Below are positions 33,956 to 45,800 of a DNA stretch of 64,000 nucleotides, one piece after another; position 1 is the first letter of the stretch, and each line of letters starts with the position of its first letter. The translations under genes were made by a program, and so were the position numbers. The notes beneath the pieces are model-generated. The model made no database searches. It saw only the letters and a list, made by a program, of their open reading frames with translations, and was not told where the DNA came from. The DNA lies in NCBI GenBank assembly GCA_964019415.1, contig OZ025889.1, positions 3,602,078-3,666,077 on the forward strand, read 5' to 3'. The DNA comes from Ianthella basta (Eukaryota; Porifera; Demospongiae; Verongiida; Ianthellidae).

Positions 33956-36900
33956 TTACTTCTTACGCCTCTTTATTAGTGGTCGGGCTGCATCTGTGGA
34001 TGGGCATACTTGGAGCTGATGCTCCTGGAATATTAACCTAAGCTGCTCCTGTGGATTCCGAACAGATGCATATGTACGTCCTAAACTATTAAAAATGGCA
34101 TGGATGGACTCCGCACCCTGCTCTCCGTGAAACCCAGGACAAAAGTGCCACCTCTGCATCCAAGGCACAATGTGGTCTTCTAACATGTGCATTTTTGGTG
34201 TCACTGAAGCCAGTGGAAATTCTTCTCTGTAATATGCCATGAATTCTGTCACATCCAGTCCTGAAAATATATAAATAAATAAATAAATGGAAAAACTATA
34301 TATATATATATATTTATCAAGTCTTGTGATGTGTGCATGTGTTTTAACACATATATCTACAGCTTATGACAAGGTACAATTTAGTAACTTACGAAACTGT
34401 CTTATGCCCTCATCTGAAATTGGCTGTGCTTTACTGTAGGTGTTATGGCACTTGGCGAACAGTTGGAAAAGTTTTCGGAACTTCCTTGACGTAGTTTCAG
34501 CAGCTACCACCAAGGAGTGGTCTTCCCGAGGTATGGTAGTAATGCAGTCACATAGTTTGTCTATAGTATCAGCCTAAAATGCAGATCATTATTAACAACT
34601 CAGCAATCTAATTAACTTATTGCAGATTTAACATGTAATAAGTTACCTTGCAGCATTGGTGCACATGGTTGCCAACGAATGTGCTTCCATGATAGGCCTG
34701 GCGCTCTACCCCACATTCCTTCAGGGCCTTGTTCACTTGCTGCACGAATGGTCCTAGATGTAGTCTAAACTCAGGAGGAGTTAGAGACTGGACCTCCATT
34801 CTCTATATTGGAAAATACATAGCAGCAATTCACCATATCCTATTGTAAACTGGCAGTGATTCACTCTATAGACTCACTAGTCTGTCAGCTTGCTGCCTAA
34901 GGTGCTGTGCTTCCTGCATGAGTTGCTCCACTTGTTCCTGTACTTCACTGTTGTCTTGTGCATCCAGGGCAAACCATATAGCCAGTTGGTCATTGCTCTC
35001 AGCCATACTCTCGCACTGTTGTACCATATCTTCGTTGTCTGCTATCTTCTTTAGGGCTGTTATATAGGCATTGAAATGCTGGTTTGCCTCTGTAGATGTA
35101 GTTAGAGTTGCTGCTAGCTTCACATCCAACTCATGGCATGCCTCTTCGTATAGTTGAAATAGCCGTAGAAAGATCCCTAAACTAATGTGTAAGGCTGGTA
35201 CACACACCTAAATTGATGTACAACAAATGCCAATAGTTAAATTACATACTGTATAGCAGGAAATATTGACAGGCACACTCATATTACGAGTGTGCAGCCC
35301 ATGCATGCATGCACATGCGTTGCAGTTGATATGGCCCTGCTGAAATACCTACTGATGGAAGGACCTGTTCTCAACTGTGATGCTCTTTCAAAGAAGGAAA
35401 CAGAACAGGTGAACGAACGCATGAGGGGAGCTCTTGTGCTTGGTGAACAAGCGAAGGTAGGGAAGAAGCGCAGAGCGGCACGTACATCAGCTACACCCCT
35501 GATGAAGAGTGAAGATAGGGAAATATGCAGCTGAAAACGGGCCAGCCATAGCTACTAGGTACTTCACGGTACCTGGAACAACCGCATGATGTTCCCTGCA
35601 TTCGTAGAAATAGTGCACAAACAGCTGATGGCTTTTTCTCGAGACATGCCCAACGATGGCACTCTTTCGCGTCACTGCCACGGCGTATGGATCTTTCGTA
35701 TTGCTGCTTTCCCTCACACATGGCAACTCTTCATCAGCTGTTGGACTCCAGATTTCTTTATAAACATGGTGAGCATGAATGCAGCTCTCCACCTCCAAAG
35801 CCTCCATAGTAGCCGTTGACACATGCTCAAGCATCAATACACGCGAGTTGAGTGCAATTTTGTGACATCATTGGTCTTGGACTCGAAATCTGACAAATTT
35901 AAAACGCTCCAAATCCCTTTTTTCAAATCTGCCAAATTTGTGCCTGCCAATATTTCCCGCTATACGGTAGTGGCGGGGTTTTTAATTTGGTGGATTTTCT
36001 GAAAACCGTCAAACCGCCAAATTTAAAACCCCGCCAATATTTCCCACTATACAGTACGTACATACGTATTAATGCCAGACTGGCATGTTTACCTGATCCA
36101 GAGGGATGTTGAAGAAGTAAGGCTGGATGACGTTGTAGAAGAATTTTGCATTCTTGAGCATACTTCCTGCTGCCGTGAACTGGTGAAAGTCTCTCTCTAG
36201 TGTATGTATGGTTCGAGCTGCAGGTGTTTCTCTCACAGCAAGAGGAATTTTCATTTCTTGTGATGTGATGGTGCACCACAGACAGCAGTGTCGACCTGTG
36301 CAAAGTGAGAAGTCAGTTATTCTAAGGTTGACTAACAGTATTGAGGACTGGTGTATATAGCACAGTAGTGCTTACCAGTGGGCCCAGAGAGACCGAATAT
36401 TCTACACAGAAATTCGTAGTCTCCGAAAAGGAAGACTCGGATACGTTTGCCCCTTTATAAAGTAATGATGAGAGTGATTTAGTGATGTTACACATGTATG
36501 GTGTGTTTTAGGTGTTGCATACCTCCAAGTAGTGCCAGATTGTAGCCTGCTGACTTGATCAGTGTATGTGTCCAGTGCCAGATGTAGGTTGGTAGTGGAG
36601 TCTCCGGCCTTAAAACAACAGAAGACACAAGTCTTCTTTCCCGAGTTAGGTTTGTCTCGGTTGGCTATCTGCATCACAAATATACTATATGTACTAAAGA
36701 CACCCCAGGGACACATACACACAAATGATTACATCACCTGGAAGGACATCTTGAAGGAACCGCCTCCTTTGTCCCCTCCCACCTTCACCCAAATTTCATC
36801 ATTGGGGATAGCATTGTCATGCCATGTGAGTGCTTCAGTTCTGTGTGAAGGTAATTGTAGGACCTGTGAACATGCTGCGTGTGCTTGATGAACGAAGACA

Positions 36901-39900
36901 TACTGTATGTACAGTACATGTCACAAGAAACTTATGTCATTCCATTGAATTCTGCTGATATTCTGCGAAGCTGCTGCACAGCGCGCCGTGAAGCATCTAT
37001 GCACAGTCCGTAAATCGTCTGTCCAGAGTCCGAAAAATGTGTCCTGTCCGCAGCATTTCTGAACCAGTTTCACAGAACGTCAGCTAGGCGATGATTCTAG
37101 CGCACGAAATTGTTTCTGTAGCCATATTATACGTAGGTAGCTACTACAGAAAACATGGCGGACAAAGATTCTAATCATGTGCGATCAGTCGTATGATTCT
37201 TCTCAGCGAATCTGCGTATTCTCCATGGCGAATTTGCAGGCTATTCGTGAGGTTCTGTACAGACACCGCAAAAGTTTTTTGGAGTATTTGCGACCTACTG
37301 TAACTTTGCTGCCCATGTTTCGCATACTGCCCTACAGCGAATCTGCAGAATAATGTAAGTTTCTTGTGACAAGTACCATATGTGCATATAGTGTCTTAGA
37401 ACTTACTCTTCAAGCTCATCCAGATAGGATAGTATCCTTCGTACTAAATCTGGTGTGTACACACATGGGGCTGCTCTCAGTTCTTCTCCGTTCGAGGTCG
37501 AAAATGAGAAAGGCATAGTTTCCACTTCTGTGTCACCTGCAGACCACTTCTTTGCCAACTCTCTCTCCTTCTTCTCGCTGGCAAGCTTGACTCCCCACTT
37601 TGCCAACCACCTGTTCATTGCAGAATGGACAAGAGTTACGTAGGTATGAAGGATTCAACAAATGTGGAGCTTTCCTTTATTAGCAGCACTAGAATTCAAT
37701 GTTAACAGTTGTGTCTGGCTTTCATACAATGTAACATGTCCTGCATATGTAAATAGCTGCTATACATGAGTTTCTTATGGCAGAGATCATAACCAGTCCC
37801 ATGGCCCCATTATAGTACCTTTATTGAGGAATTCTCACCTACGGATGCTCCTCAGTTTCTTCCAAGGAATGGCAAGATCTGCCTTCATTGCCAGTATATC
37901 TGCTACAGGGGTCTCATGGGGAACTGTGATGCCTGCTTCCCTCAACAACGTGTCTCTTTCATCCCGGTTTTGTCGAATCTCATGTGCTAGTTGAATCCTA
38001 GCTGAAGATAAGTCACCACCACTAACCTTCTGGCGGAGGGCAGCCAGATGCTTCGATCTATTCATTAATGTGCGTGGGCACGCTTCATCACTAGGAATTC
38101 TGCCATGAACAATTCTTGTATATGTGAGTGGCTGCGTGTAATAGTGGAAATTGTAATAAATATCCAGGATGTGAAAACTGGATTGGGTAGCCAGTCAGTG
38201 TCTATATACAATATATCACATCATGGCAACCAGGTGATATCTGGTATGTGAAACATGTTGTATCACACTTCAACTTGATGTGGTGTGTATTATTTATATC
38301 ACACTTGAGTGTGGCATAAGTAATACATGTGTGTGAGTTGTGTAGCGTGTCAAACCACTAAGTTGTGCCAGCTCAGCATGTCTTTGGGGCCATAGTTTAC
38401 TTCAGCAATGCTGAACAAGCTCAAATGCCTAAAACCGCTATTCTTTCAGCCCTATAGTGTAAATAGTATGTAGTGCATTATATATACCACAGGAGCTATC
38501 TTCAACTGTGTTATGACATCACATCCCTAGTGGGTCAGTCGTCATATTTACATGGCCTGTGTGCATATATACCAGTTAAACGTCTTCTAGCTTGCATGCC
38601 CTACTTCAATAAGCCTGAACTGGATATGTGGACTAATTTACTTACTGGGCCTCCTGTTGGCAATGTGAGATCTTGATCTGTTGCCCTCTCACACCTTGAG
38701 TTTATCATTCGCCTGATGATGTGTGTGGCTGCTCTTTGTTCTATCATGGTAGGTGTTTTTTCAATTGGTGCATTTAGCACACTTCGTAGACTGATGGCTG
38801 ATGGTGTGGAAGGAGCTCTTTGGCTAGAGTTTACTTCCTGCTCCGGTGGAGAATCCATGTCCTGCTCCCGTGGAGGGTCTACGTCCTGCTCCGGTGGAGG
38901 GTCTACGTCTTGCTCCGGTGGAGGGTCTACGTCCTGCTCCGGTGGAGGGTCTACGTCTTGCTCCGGTGGAGGGTCTACGTCCTGCTCCGGTGGAGGGTCT
39001 ACGTCCTGCTCCGGTGGAGGGTCTACGTCTTGCTCCGGTGGAGGGTCTACGTCCTGCTCCGGTGGAGGGTCTACGTCCTGCTCCGGTGGAGGGTCTACGT
39101 CCTGCTCCGGTGGAGGGTCTACATCCTGCTCCAGTGGAGGGTCTACATCCTGCTCCAGTGGAGGGTCTACGTCCTGCTCCGGTGGAGGGTCTACATCCTG
39201 TTCTGGAGGTGCGCTTGCATTCATGTGCTCTGTAAGGTCTGTGGATGCAACATATTCTGCTTGTGATTTGGGGCGCCCTCTTCCCTTTGTCCGTTTTGGT
39301 GGCCTGCCTCCTTTCAGTTGCACATCTACTTTCTTACATGTGTTGCAGTCATGTCCTGTGTGTCTGCCCCACCTCTCTGGCTGGGTTGAGCAAGTGTAGT
39401 CATGCCCATCTCTTGCATGCTGTTCATAATGAATCATTGCCTTCATGGGATGGAGAGGGTACGTATAATTTGTATATAGTACTAGGATTGGTAGAATGCA
39501 TGCAATTTTTTCTTCTGCATGTGTTGATGCACACCACAATAGATTTACCTGTGCTATAAAGTGAACCTATATGGTCACCTGTCCTGTTATTGCTGACACC
39601 GTATACTGAGATTTTGAAATGATTCAATTTGGTAGTGTGGCAGCTGTCAGGATATCTGCCGATATAATAGCCCACCACTATTCCTCACCATGTATTTTTG
39701 GGGCATGGAATCTGCTTATTTAAAACCCCTGCATATAGCCATTTTCGGGCAATCTGCCTATTTTGTACCTGCCATGCCATTTCCCATTATACAACGGCTG
39801 TACAATATATATTATAGCTTACCATATAGCATGCATTGCAGAATTGCTTTGGATGTACTTCCTTCTGGTCCTCCTTTACTTGCACCTTAAAGGCAGCTTC

Positions 39901-40020
39901 CAACCTCTCAGCGTAATCAAGACAGTTGTATGTAACTCTGTACCGTTGTGACCTGGCCAGTAGTTTAGCACAAATTCTACACAACTTCATCAGATTCGTT
40001 CGATGAGCCTCCATATTCAT
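33956..40020 (-). CDS. RAG1-like transposase-related protein, 12 exons, 996 aa
   Basis: Exons 40020-39823, 39440-38646, 38131-37839, 37610-37407, 36840-36738, 36668-36523, 36452-36376, 36295-36093, 35207-34878, 34802-34647, 34573-34393 and 34260-33956 join with GT-AG borders and every phase matches, so the frame is intact. Seen, in order: CRIC ... HPKQFCNACY; HTGHDCNTC followed by a basic stretch; an 8-residue PPEQDVD-type repeat; GGDKGGGSFKMSFQ; LFGDYEFL; RHCCLWC; VPALHISLGIFLRLFQ; YHGSTFVGNHVH; TPKMHMLEDHIVP; GEQGAESIH. Vertebrate RAG1 shows the same sequence of features: CRVC...HPTEFCHNCW, HTPSCDIC, acidic catalytic residues, C-x2-C, ALHCDIGNA, H-x4-H-VP and SEGNESGN. Hence a DDE-type transposase of the RAG/Transib sphere, or a domesticated relative, is inferred. 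Terminal repeats were not found. Confidence 0.8.
35487..35837 (-). CDS. HIRAN-domain ORF nested in an intron
   Basis: A 116-codon frame reads VESCIHAHHVYKEIWSP ... DPYAVAVTRKSAIVGHVSR, the pattern of a HIRAN domain (HHVYK-W-P, then N-x-hydrophobic-D-x-x-AVAV and IVGHVP in family members). In Rad5/HLTF helicases HIRAN binds the 3' end of DNA; stand-alone copies of unknown role are frequent in sponges and cnidarians. It lies inside intron 8 of the RAG1-like gene on the same strand, next to a foldback MITE, which suggests later insertion as a retrocopy or part of a nested element. Splicing as an alternative exon is less likely because both ends lack clear splice borders in phase. Confidence 0.6.
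   Translation of the reverse strand: MMLEHVSTATMEALEVESCIHAHHVYKEIWSPTADEELPCVRESSNTKDPYAVAVTRKSAIVGHVSRKSHQLFVHYFYECREHHAVVPGTVKYLVAMAGPFSAAYFPIFTLHQGCS
35925..36058. mobile_element. Small foldback MITE in intron
   Basis: GGCGGGGTTTTTAATTTGG and its inverse CCAAATTTAAAACCCCGCC form a hairpin, and direct copies of GCCAATATTTCCC[GA]CTATAC lie at both sides (about 35946 and 36037). Related AT-rich GCCA blocks occur near 39720-39800 and 32090-32130. Confidence 0.65.
36913..37377. mobile_element. MITE-like inverted-repeat unit in intron
   Basis: GTAC-x2-GTCACAAGAAACTTA near 36914-36935 and its inverse (TAAGTTTCTTGTGAC-x2-GTAC, about 37356-37376) bound a 460-bp noncoding unit in intron 4 of the RAG1-like gene. 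Confidence 0.65.
38836..39215. repeat. 24-bp minisatellite, about 16 units, inside a coding exon
   Basis: TCCTGCTCCGGTGGAGGGTC plus TACG repeats every 24 bp. On the minus strand each unit encodes eight residues (PPPEQDVD and variants) in exon 2 of the RAG1-like gene, so copy-number change preserves the frame. The plus-strand frames through it are artefacts. Confidence 0.95.
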
Positions 40021-40790
40021 GCACTAACTGCTGCTATACTAAAACAGCTCTAGTTGCTCAACACCTGTTTTATACTATTCCGTACAGGAAAACACCCCCA
40101 CTTTTCCTGTCATGCTACTTTGTTTCCTGCATCCTTCCTAGTTGATAATCAGCAAGTAATTCATCATGCCTGTGCCTGTTCATTGAGTGGGTTGTGTAAC
40201 TACGTGCTGCCTGGCTGTTTTGCTGTTTTATATGCGCATTGTTTACCATTAAGCATTAACTTTAACTAGCTATGCTCATGCATGGCATTCTTGAATAGAT
40301 TATGTTTGTGAAACTTCACAGTAAGCTTCTGTGTTTTTCTCCCTTCTCAGGTACAATCTTACGTAGAAACATACTTATTTGTATAGAACAAAATCTCCAC
40401 ATTTTTCTTACTTGTTTATGAACTTTATGTTTACAATGTTGTATACAATGAATGTTTAAGTCTTGAACAATATGGATGTATGTATGTAATATGTATATGA
40501 ATATTATGTGCGGCAGTTGTGCACGACATTTGCATGCAGTCTAAAGATTTTGCATGTATTCTCTTCAGCTGTACATGAAAATCTAAGTGAGAGATTTGTG
40601 CAAGTTGTACATGATATACATGAGTACAATTGTTTGGTCATATAATTATATTGTTGATTGAATCATATAAAATTGTGATCATGAGTCAAAGCAAATGGAT
40701 TATACAATGTCATGCATTTGGGAAAATCGCAATGGCTTAGAGTTTGTGATTGTCATCAGTGCAATGCTAGCTTGCTATTGTCAGTTGGCT

Positions 40791-41676
40791 CTAGCATGCA
40801 GGTCTTTTCCGTTTGTACACTTGGCGTATGTACACTGGGGAAGGCCAATCCTGTTCTTGCAGTGGCTGTGCTTGCATGTCCGGGTACGTTGCTAGCCACT
40901 CTTCTTTAAACTCATATTCCCCGTCATCCTGCGCCTGCTCATCACATGCACTATCAGTCATCTCCCATTCTTCATCCGTGTTCTCTGCATAAAATTGCAT
41001 GGTGTTATAATTAATCACTGCATTTCACCATTTGGGCACGTTTTGAAACCAACATGATGACTCACTGGCTGCCTCTTCCTCAACATCAGAGCTGTACATG
41101 TTGAATGAGCCTGTGGACAGCATAGTGCATGTACATGCACGTGTACCCTATATTATATTATTATAATTATGACATTCAATTTTTTAAGAGTGTCAAGTTT
41201 GTGTGGTATATAATTATATAAGTTCTGAATAATATGCAGCTGATCAATATTGTAATACTCACTGTACAAATGCTCAGAGGGATGCGAGTGAGGACAAAGG
41301 CAGGGGCAGGAAGCCGTTGCTTCTTTGCTGCTGCTGCTTGGGCCTGTGCATGATTATATGTTCATTGATCAATTTAGCTAAATACAGGGAAATCCTATGA
41401 AGTTATAATACATTGTACTCACTGTCCAATTGCTCAAAAGCAATTGTGGGTGGATGAGGCTTTTGAGGTGTTGGTAGGAAGATATGCCGGTCTTCCTCCC
41501 ACTGGCTATAGCTAGCTATAATCTTAGATGGCGTCTCAGGCACACAAGTAACTTCTGGTAGTTCTTTAAAGTCACCCTTCTTAGCCTCCTGTTAGGCATT
41601 TAAATGAACATAATTAGCTACAAATTTAAATCTTTCCATTTGTATTAACTTAGTTTACCTTATCACTTTTCTCCAT
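40791..41676 (-). CDS. Acidic protein of unknown function, 5 exons, 167 aa
   Basis: Exons 41676-41659, 41588-41423, 41343-41263, 41110-41066 and 40984-40791 join in phase with standard borders (three donors read CA|GTGAGT). The product is acidic with Ser-rich and Cys/His-bearing parts (SYSQWEEDRHIFLPTP, SSFNMYSSDVEEEAA, NTDEEWEMTDSACDE). I recognise no family. It is on the same strand and 770 bp upstream of the RAG1-like gene, so it could be a partner ORF of the same element, or the two could be joined by an alternative donor before the stop. An in-frame Ser/Gln-rich reading upstream of 41680 suggests the start could be further 5'. Confidence 0.5.
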
Positions 41677-42685
41677 AGTTAGTTTCACGCACAGAACCAG
41701 ATTGTGCTTGGGGATTAGCTGAAGAACCAGACTCTCTAGCTTCTTGGGCAGTACTAGCTTAAGTATTACAGGTAGCTAGCCCATAACGTGTGCTATCTTG
41801 AGTTTAATCTGTACACATCCCGTGCAATTTCCTTTCACACATGCACACCCATGCTGACCCATCCACCCACACCAGCTCATGCACCTCCCACTCCTTCTCA
41901 CATAACTATTATGGTGCAAGTTGTATTATTATATTAATCTACAGTAATTAATTCTTGTATGATAATTGTATATAGCTATAGCTATAGCTATGCATGCATA
42001 ATAGCTAGCTAATTAGCTACAATAGCTATAAATAGAGGGTGGGGGTGGGGGAGGCTCTGCCCCCTAACTGAAAGCCCCATAGAATCTACTTGCACCCTTA
42101 AAAATAGCTATGTAGCTAGCTACTTGGCTAGCTAGCTATACAATTATGTTATGAACAGTGGTGGCGGAACATGGTTGGGTTTGGGGGGGCTGCTTATAGC
42201 TACTGGCAAAGCCAATCATACATGTGCCCATTATATTCAAGATACAGCCCCCTAGCCCCCCCCCCCCCCCCCCCCACCTACCGCCGCTACCGCCGCCCTA
42301 CGTTAGCTATGAATGAAAATGTTCCTTCACACATGCACATAGCTACAGGCATCACTGTCAGGGATTGCATTGTTATATACATGCAAAGCATTGTTCCCTG
42401 TATGTTGTCACTGCCACATGGGTACATGTGTACAGCCATAGCTATAGAGTTAGCTGAATTCTTCCAGAATCTGTAGGAAAAAATAAGTAGCAAATTGAAT
42501 TCAAGTGAATTCAGCTTAAAGTATCATTAGCTTGTGCTGGTATGTAGTGATTTCGTTCAGAAAACCCGGAGGAATGATAACACGATTATGTATAGCCAGC
42601 ATAGGGAAAACACACAAAGAGCTACGCCATTGTCTTGATTGCGCAATCTAGTTTTGTACGCGTGCGAAACACCCGTGAGCTACGT

Positions 42686-42776
42686 AGTCTCGTCCCCAGC
42701 CCACTTCCGGCCGCCATTTTGCAATGGCCCGAAAAGGTGGTCTGGCGACTATGGTCGACTTTCTTGGGCCTGGAAG
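42686..42776 (+). repeat. Left terminal inverted repeat, 91 bp
   Basis: Starts AGTCTCGTCCCCAGCCC and contains GCCGCCATTTTG (42710-42721), a match to the YY1 site. It ends 59 bp before the preferred start codon of the DUF6589-type gene. Confidence 0.95.
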
Positions 42777-42835
42777 CCAGTCTCGATTACGTAACACTGG
42801 TGGGAGCACCGAGGTGTGGAATTTGTACGGGCAAG

Positions 42836-45800
42836 ATGGCGGTGCAACGCTGTGCGGTGTGTTCCTGCAGCGTGGCAAATCCTTCTTTTCGCAGGCGAAT
42901 AGAAAGTAGCCCTCAGGTTCTCGCCTTTGCCAAGTCGGTCGGGCTTCGACTTGCAGAAACTGAAAGTAGCAACCAGTACGTGTGTCGAACGTGCTTTTCC
43001 AAGCTGGAGAAAGGCAGCAAGGCGGAGGGGACACTCCGATCTACTGTTCAAGACATTCTACGTTGTGCTGGACAGCCGCATGACGTTTCTGTCTCAATCA
43101 GGAGCATAAGCTGCGATCAAGGTACCCAAACACAAACGGATCGCGAGGAAGAGCAGCGCGACAGTAACCAAGGTGAACAACTAGCCAGCTACGCAGCTGA
43201 CTAGGGCCTTTAATCAAATAGCTATAAAATAGCTAACTACGACTCGCACCTTTGTGCTTGCTGTGGTTTCTTCATATAGACAGCAAGACTCCTAGTCCTC
43301 GCAAAAAGAGAAGACTGCAGGACAGAGGTGTGTTCCTCACACCACCAGGTAGCAAGAAGAGGTGTCACAGAAAAAAGCTTTTCCAAGACAGTCCCATGGT
43401 GCAGGTTAGTAAAAAAGTTAGCAGCCCTTTCTGCCGTAAACATCTGACTGTGGTGTAATAAACAGCCTCTATGCATTAATGCATTTAGGTAGCTGTAACT
43501 GCTAAAGGCAAAGTGAGGCGATTTCGTGTTCAGAGCAAGTATAAGAGACTGGTGATGTCTACTCGCTACAACAAATCTCCCTATACTGCACGTGTTATGC
43601 TTCGCAATAGCCCTCTAAGAAGACCAGTTGTGAGAAGCATTTGCAGCATCATTCGAAGGGAGGTCCACCAACTTTGTTCAATGAAGTATGGAGCATCTGT
43701 CCTTCGCGGTACTTCATCAGCAGCCCTCACTTCATTTTCATGGAGACCAGTTGTAATAGAACTAAAAGCTCGTGCTCCTGTTCTATATGATGTTCTCAAG
43801 GCTGTGATTGCAAGACCAAAGAAATCAACAGATGCTAGTGCCATTGGCATCGCAGCAGCTGTCATGCTGAAAGCCAGAAACAGGTTCTTCTCATTTCCAC
43901 AAGCTGTGACGTCAGTTCTTCTGTATGCTGGTCATTGCTCCAAGCAGGTTAGTGTGTCAAAATGTGTTTGTGAATAATACTTTGCTATTAATGTTAATTA
44001 TGCTATTTGTTTTAAATCTATCCAATAGGTATTTCATAGACTCAATCGTATTGGTCTATGTCTGAGCCACCGACAAACACTGAGGGTTGTTAGACAATTA
44101 GGAAATGATCATGATAGGGTGNNNNNNNNNNNNNNNNNNNNNNNNNNNNNNNNNNNNNNNNNNNNNNNNNNNNNNNNNNNNNNNNNNNNNNNNNNNNNNN
44201 NNNNNNNNNNNNNNNNNNNNNNNNNNNNNNNNNNNNNNNNNNNNNNNNNNNNNNNNNNNNNNNNNNNNNNNNNNNNNNNNNNNNNNNNNNNNNNNNNNNN
44301 NNNNNNNNNNNNNNNNNNNNNGGTAAAGCAATGGAAGAGTGCACAGGAGTCAACTGGCTCTACAACCGAACCAAACTTGGAGGTCACTGAGAATATCAGC
44401 AATTGGGAGGGTGAGAATGCAACAACTGAAGATGAGTCATTCTCCTCAACAGGTTAGGGGACAATTAAATGCATGATGTTGTCATTTATAGTTATATAAT
44501 TTTTTGTAACATTGTGCAGAGGAAGAGAATCACACTGCCACATCGGATTCGGATTCAAGTGAATCTCGAGATCTGTTCACTTCCAGGCCCATGGTGGCTA
44601 ACACAAGTCAACAGCTGCAGTCATTTTCCTACACCATTGTAGGAGACAATGTTGACAAGACTGTTTCACCACGCTGTATGACCACTGACCATCAGCGTCA
44701 GAGTCTACATTATTTCCATATGTATTGTGCAATGGATCGCATTGATTTTCGTCACCTGACAAATGATAAGCCAATTGCAGATGTATCCAGTCTCCCACTG
44801 TCAACCTTCCTTCCAAACTTGGAGGACAGCTCTGCTCTGCGTTCCAACTATGCTGTCCTGTTGGGTCGTGAAGTGGTGCAATCGCTTCCCTTCTTCAAGG
44901 ACTTTGGTGAATACGTTCCAAGCCACATTCCTCATAAGTACAGTACAGAAATGAGCAGAAAGTCCACTGTGGTAAGTTGAAAAAACACTTATACGAATAT
45001 TATATGCAAAGAACATCATCTATATAGAATGATATATAATGTTAGATGCATGCATGTGTATGCTTGCACATGCAGGTGCCTTTGGGTGTTATACCTAACA
45101 ATGAGCAAGTCACTGATGAGATGGTGTCAATTCTGGAGCATCTGCACCAGTACGTCCCTGTTGTGAAACATGGAGACTGCGCGGAGACGTATTCACCAAT
45201 TGCCTTTGGTGGAGATCAACTCACAGCAGCCAGAGCTCTGACAGCAAAGAAAGTGCGAGTTACCAGCCATGGTAAGGCAGCTTTGCGAGGACTTGTACCC
45301 TACTGTGCAGATTGGCATGCAAAGGTTAACTTCATTCAGGTTAGTGCCATGTAGGCATAATTATGCATAATTAGTATGAATTTAAATAAACATTAGTTTC
45401 AATGTATTGTTGGTTACATCACCTTTACAGATCATGTGGCTTCGGCTGTATAAGGGAGGATCTAGCATGGAAGGAGGGACCCTACAACAGCTGCGAAACT
45501 TAATTGGACGTCGCAACATTGGCTCGGAGACTGATGTCAAGGGACATGTCAATGAGATTGAAGACTTCCTTGAACTTGTTATCAGGTGCCACCTGATAGA
45601 AGCGACCCTACACTTTTTTGCCATGCGCAACACAACTGATACACCACATGCCAACACCTTCCCTCCTGGCTTTGCGTCTCTTCCATTTCACAAAAGGAAA
45701 GAGCTATTTTTTGATCGACTGCTTCGTATTATTGATAGATATGTCATTCCCAAGCAGTTCCTTCTGGAGCAGTCACAACAGCTACAGCAACCATCACCAG

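Noticed and set aside
35292-35534. Plus-strand 80-codon frame near the HIRAN ORF
   Set aside because: No family recognised; it lies in an intron of the RAG1-like gene and overlaps the end of the HIRAN frame on the other strand.
38716-39399. Plus-strand frame encoding a Ser-Gly-Cys repeat
   Set aside because: It is the antisense of the 24-bp minisatellite; the minus strand has spliced, in-phase flanking exons and recognisable motifs.
42635-42835. N-terminal extension of the DUF6589-type gene through the left inverted repeat
   Set aside because: The extension reads repeat sequence outside and through the TIR; the Met at 42836 just precedes the conserved Cys motif and is preferred.
44090-44457. 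Frames crossing the N-run
   Set aside because: Unknown bases cannot be read; only the short flanking exon ends are used.
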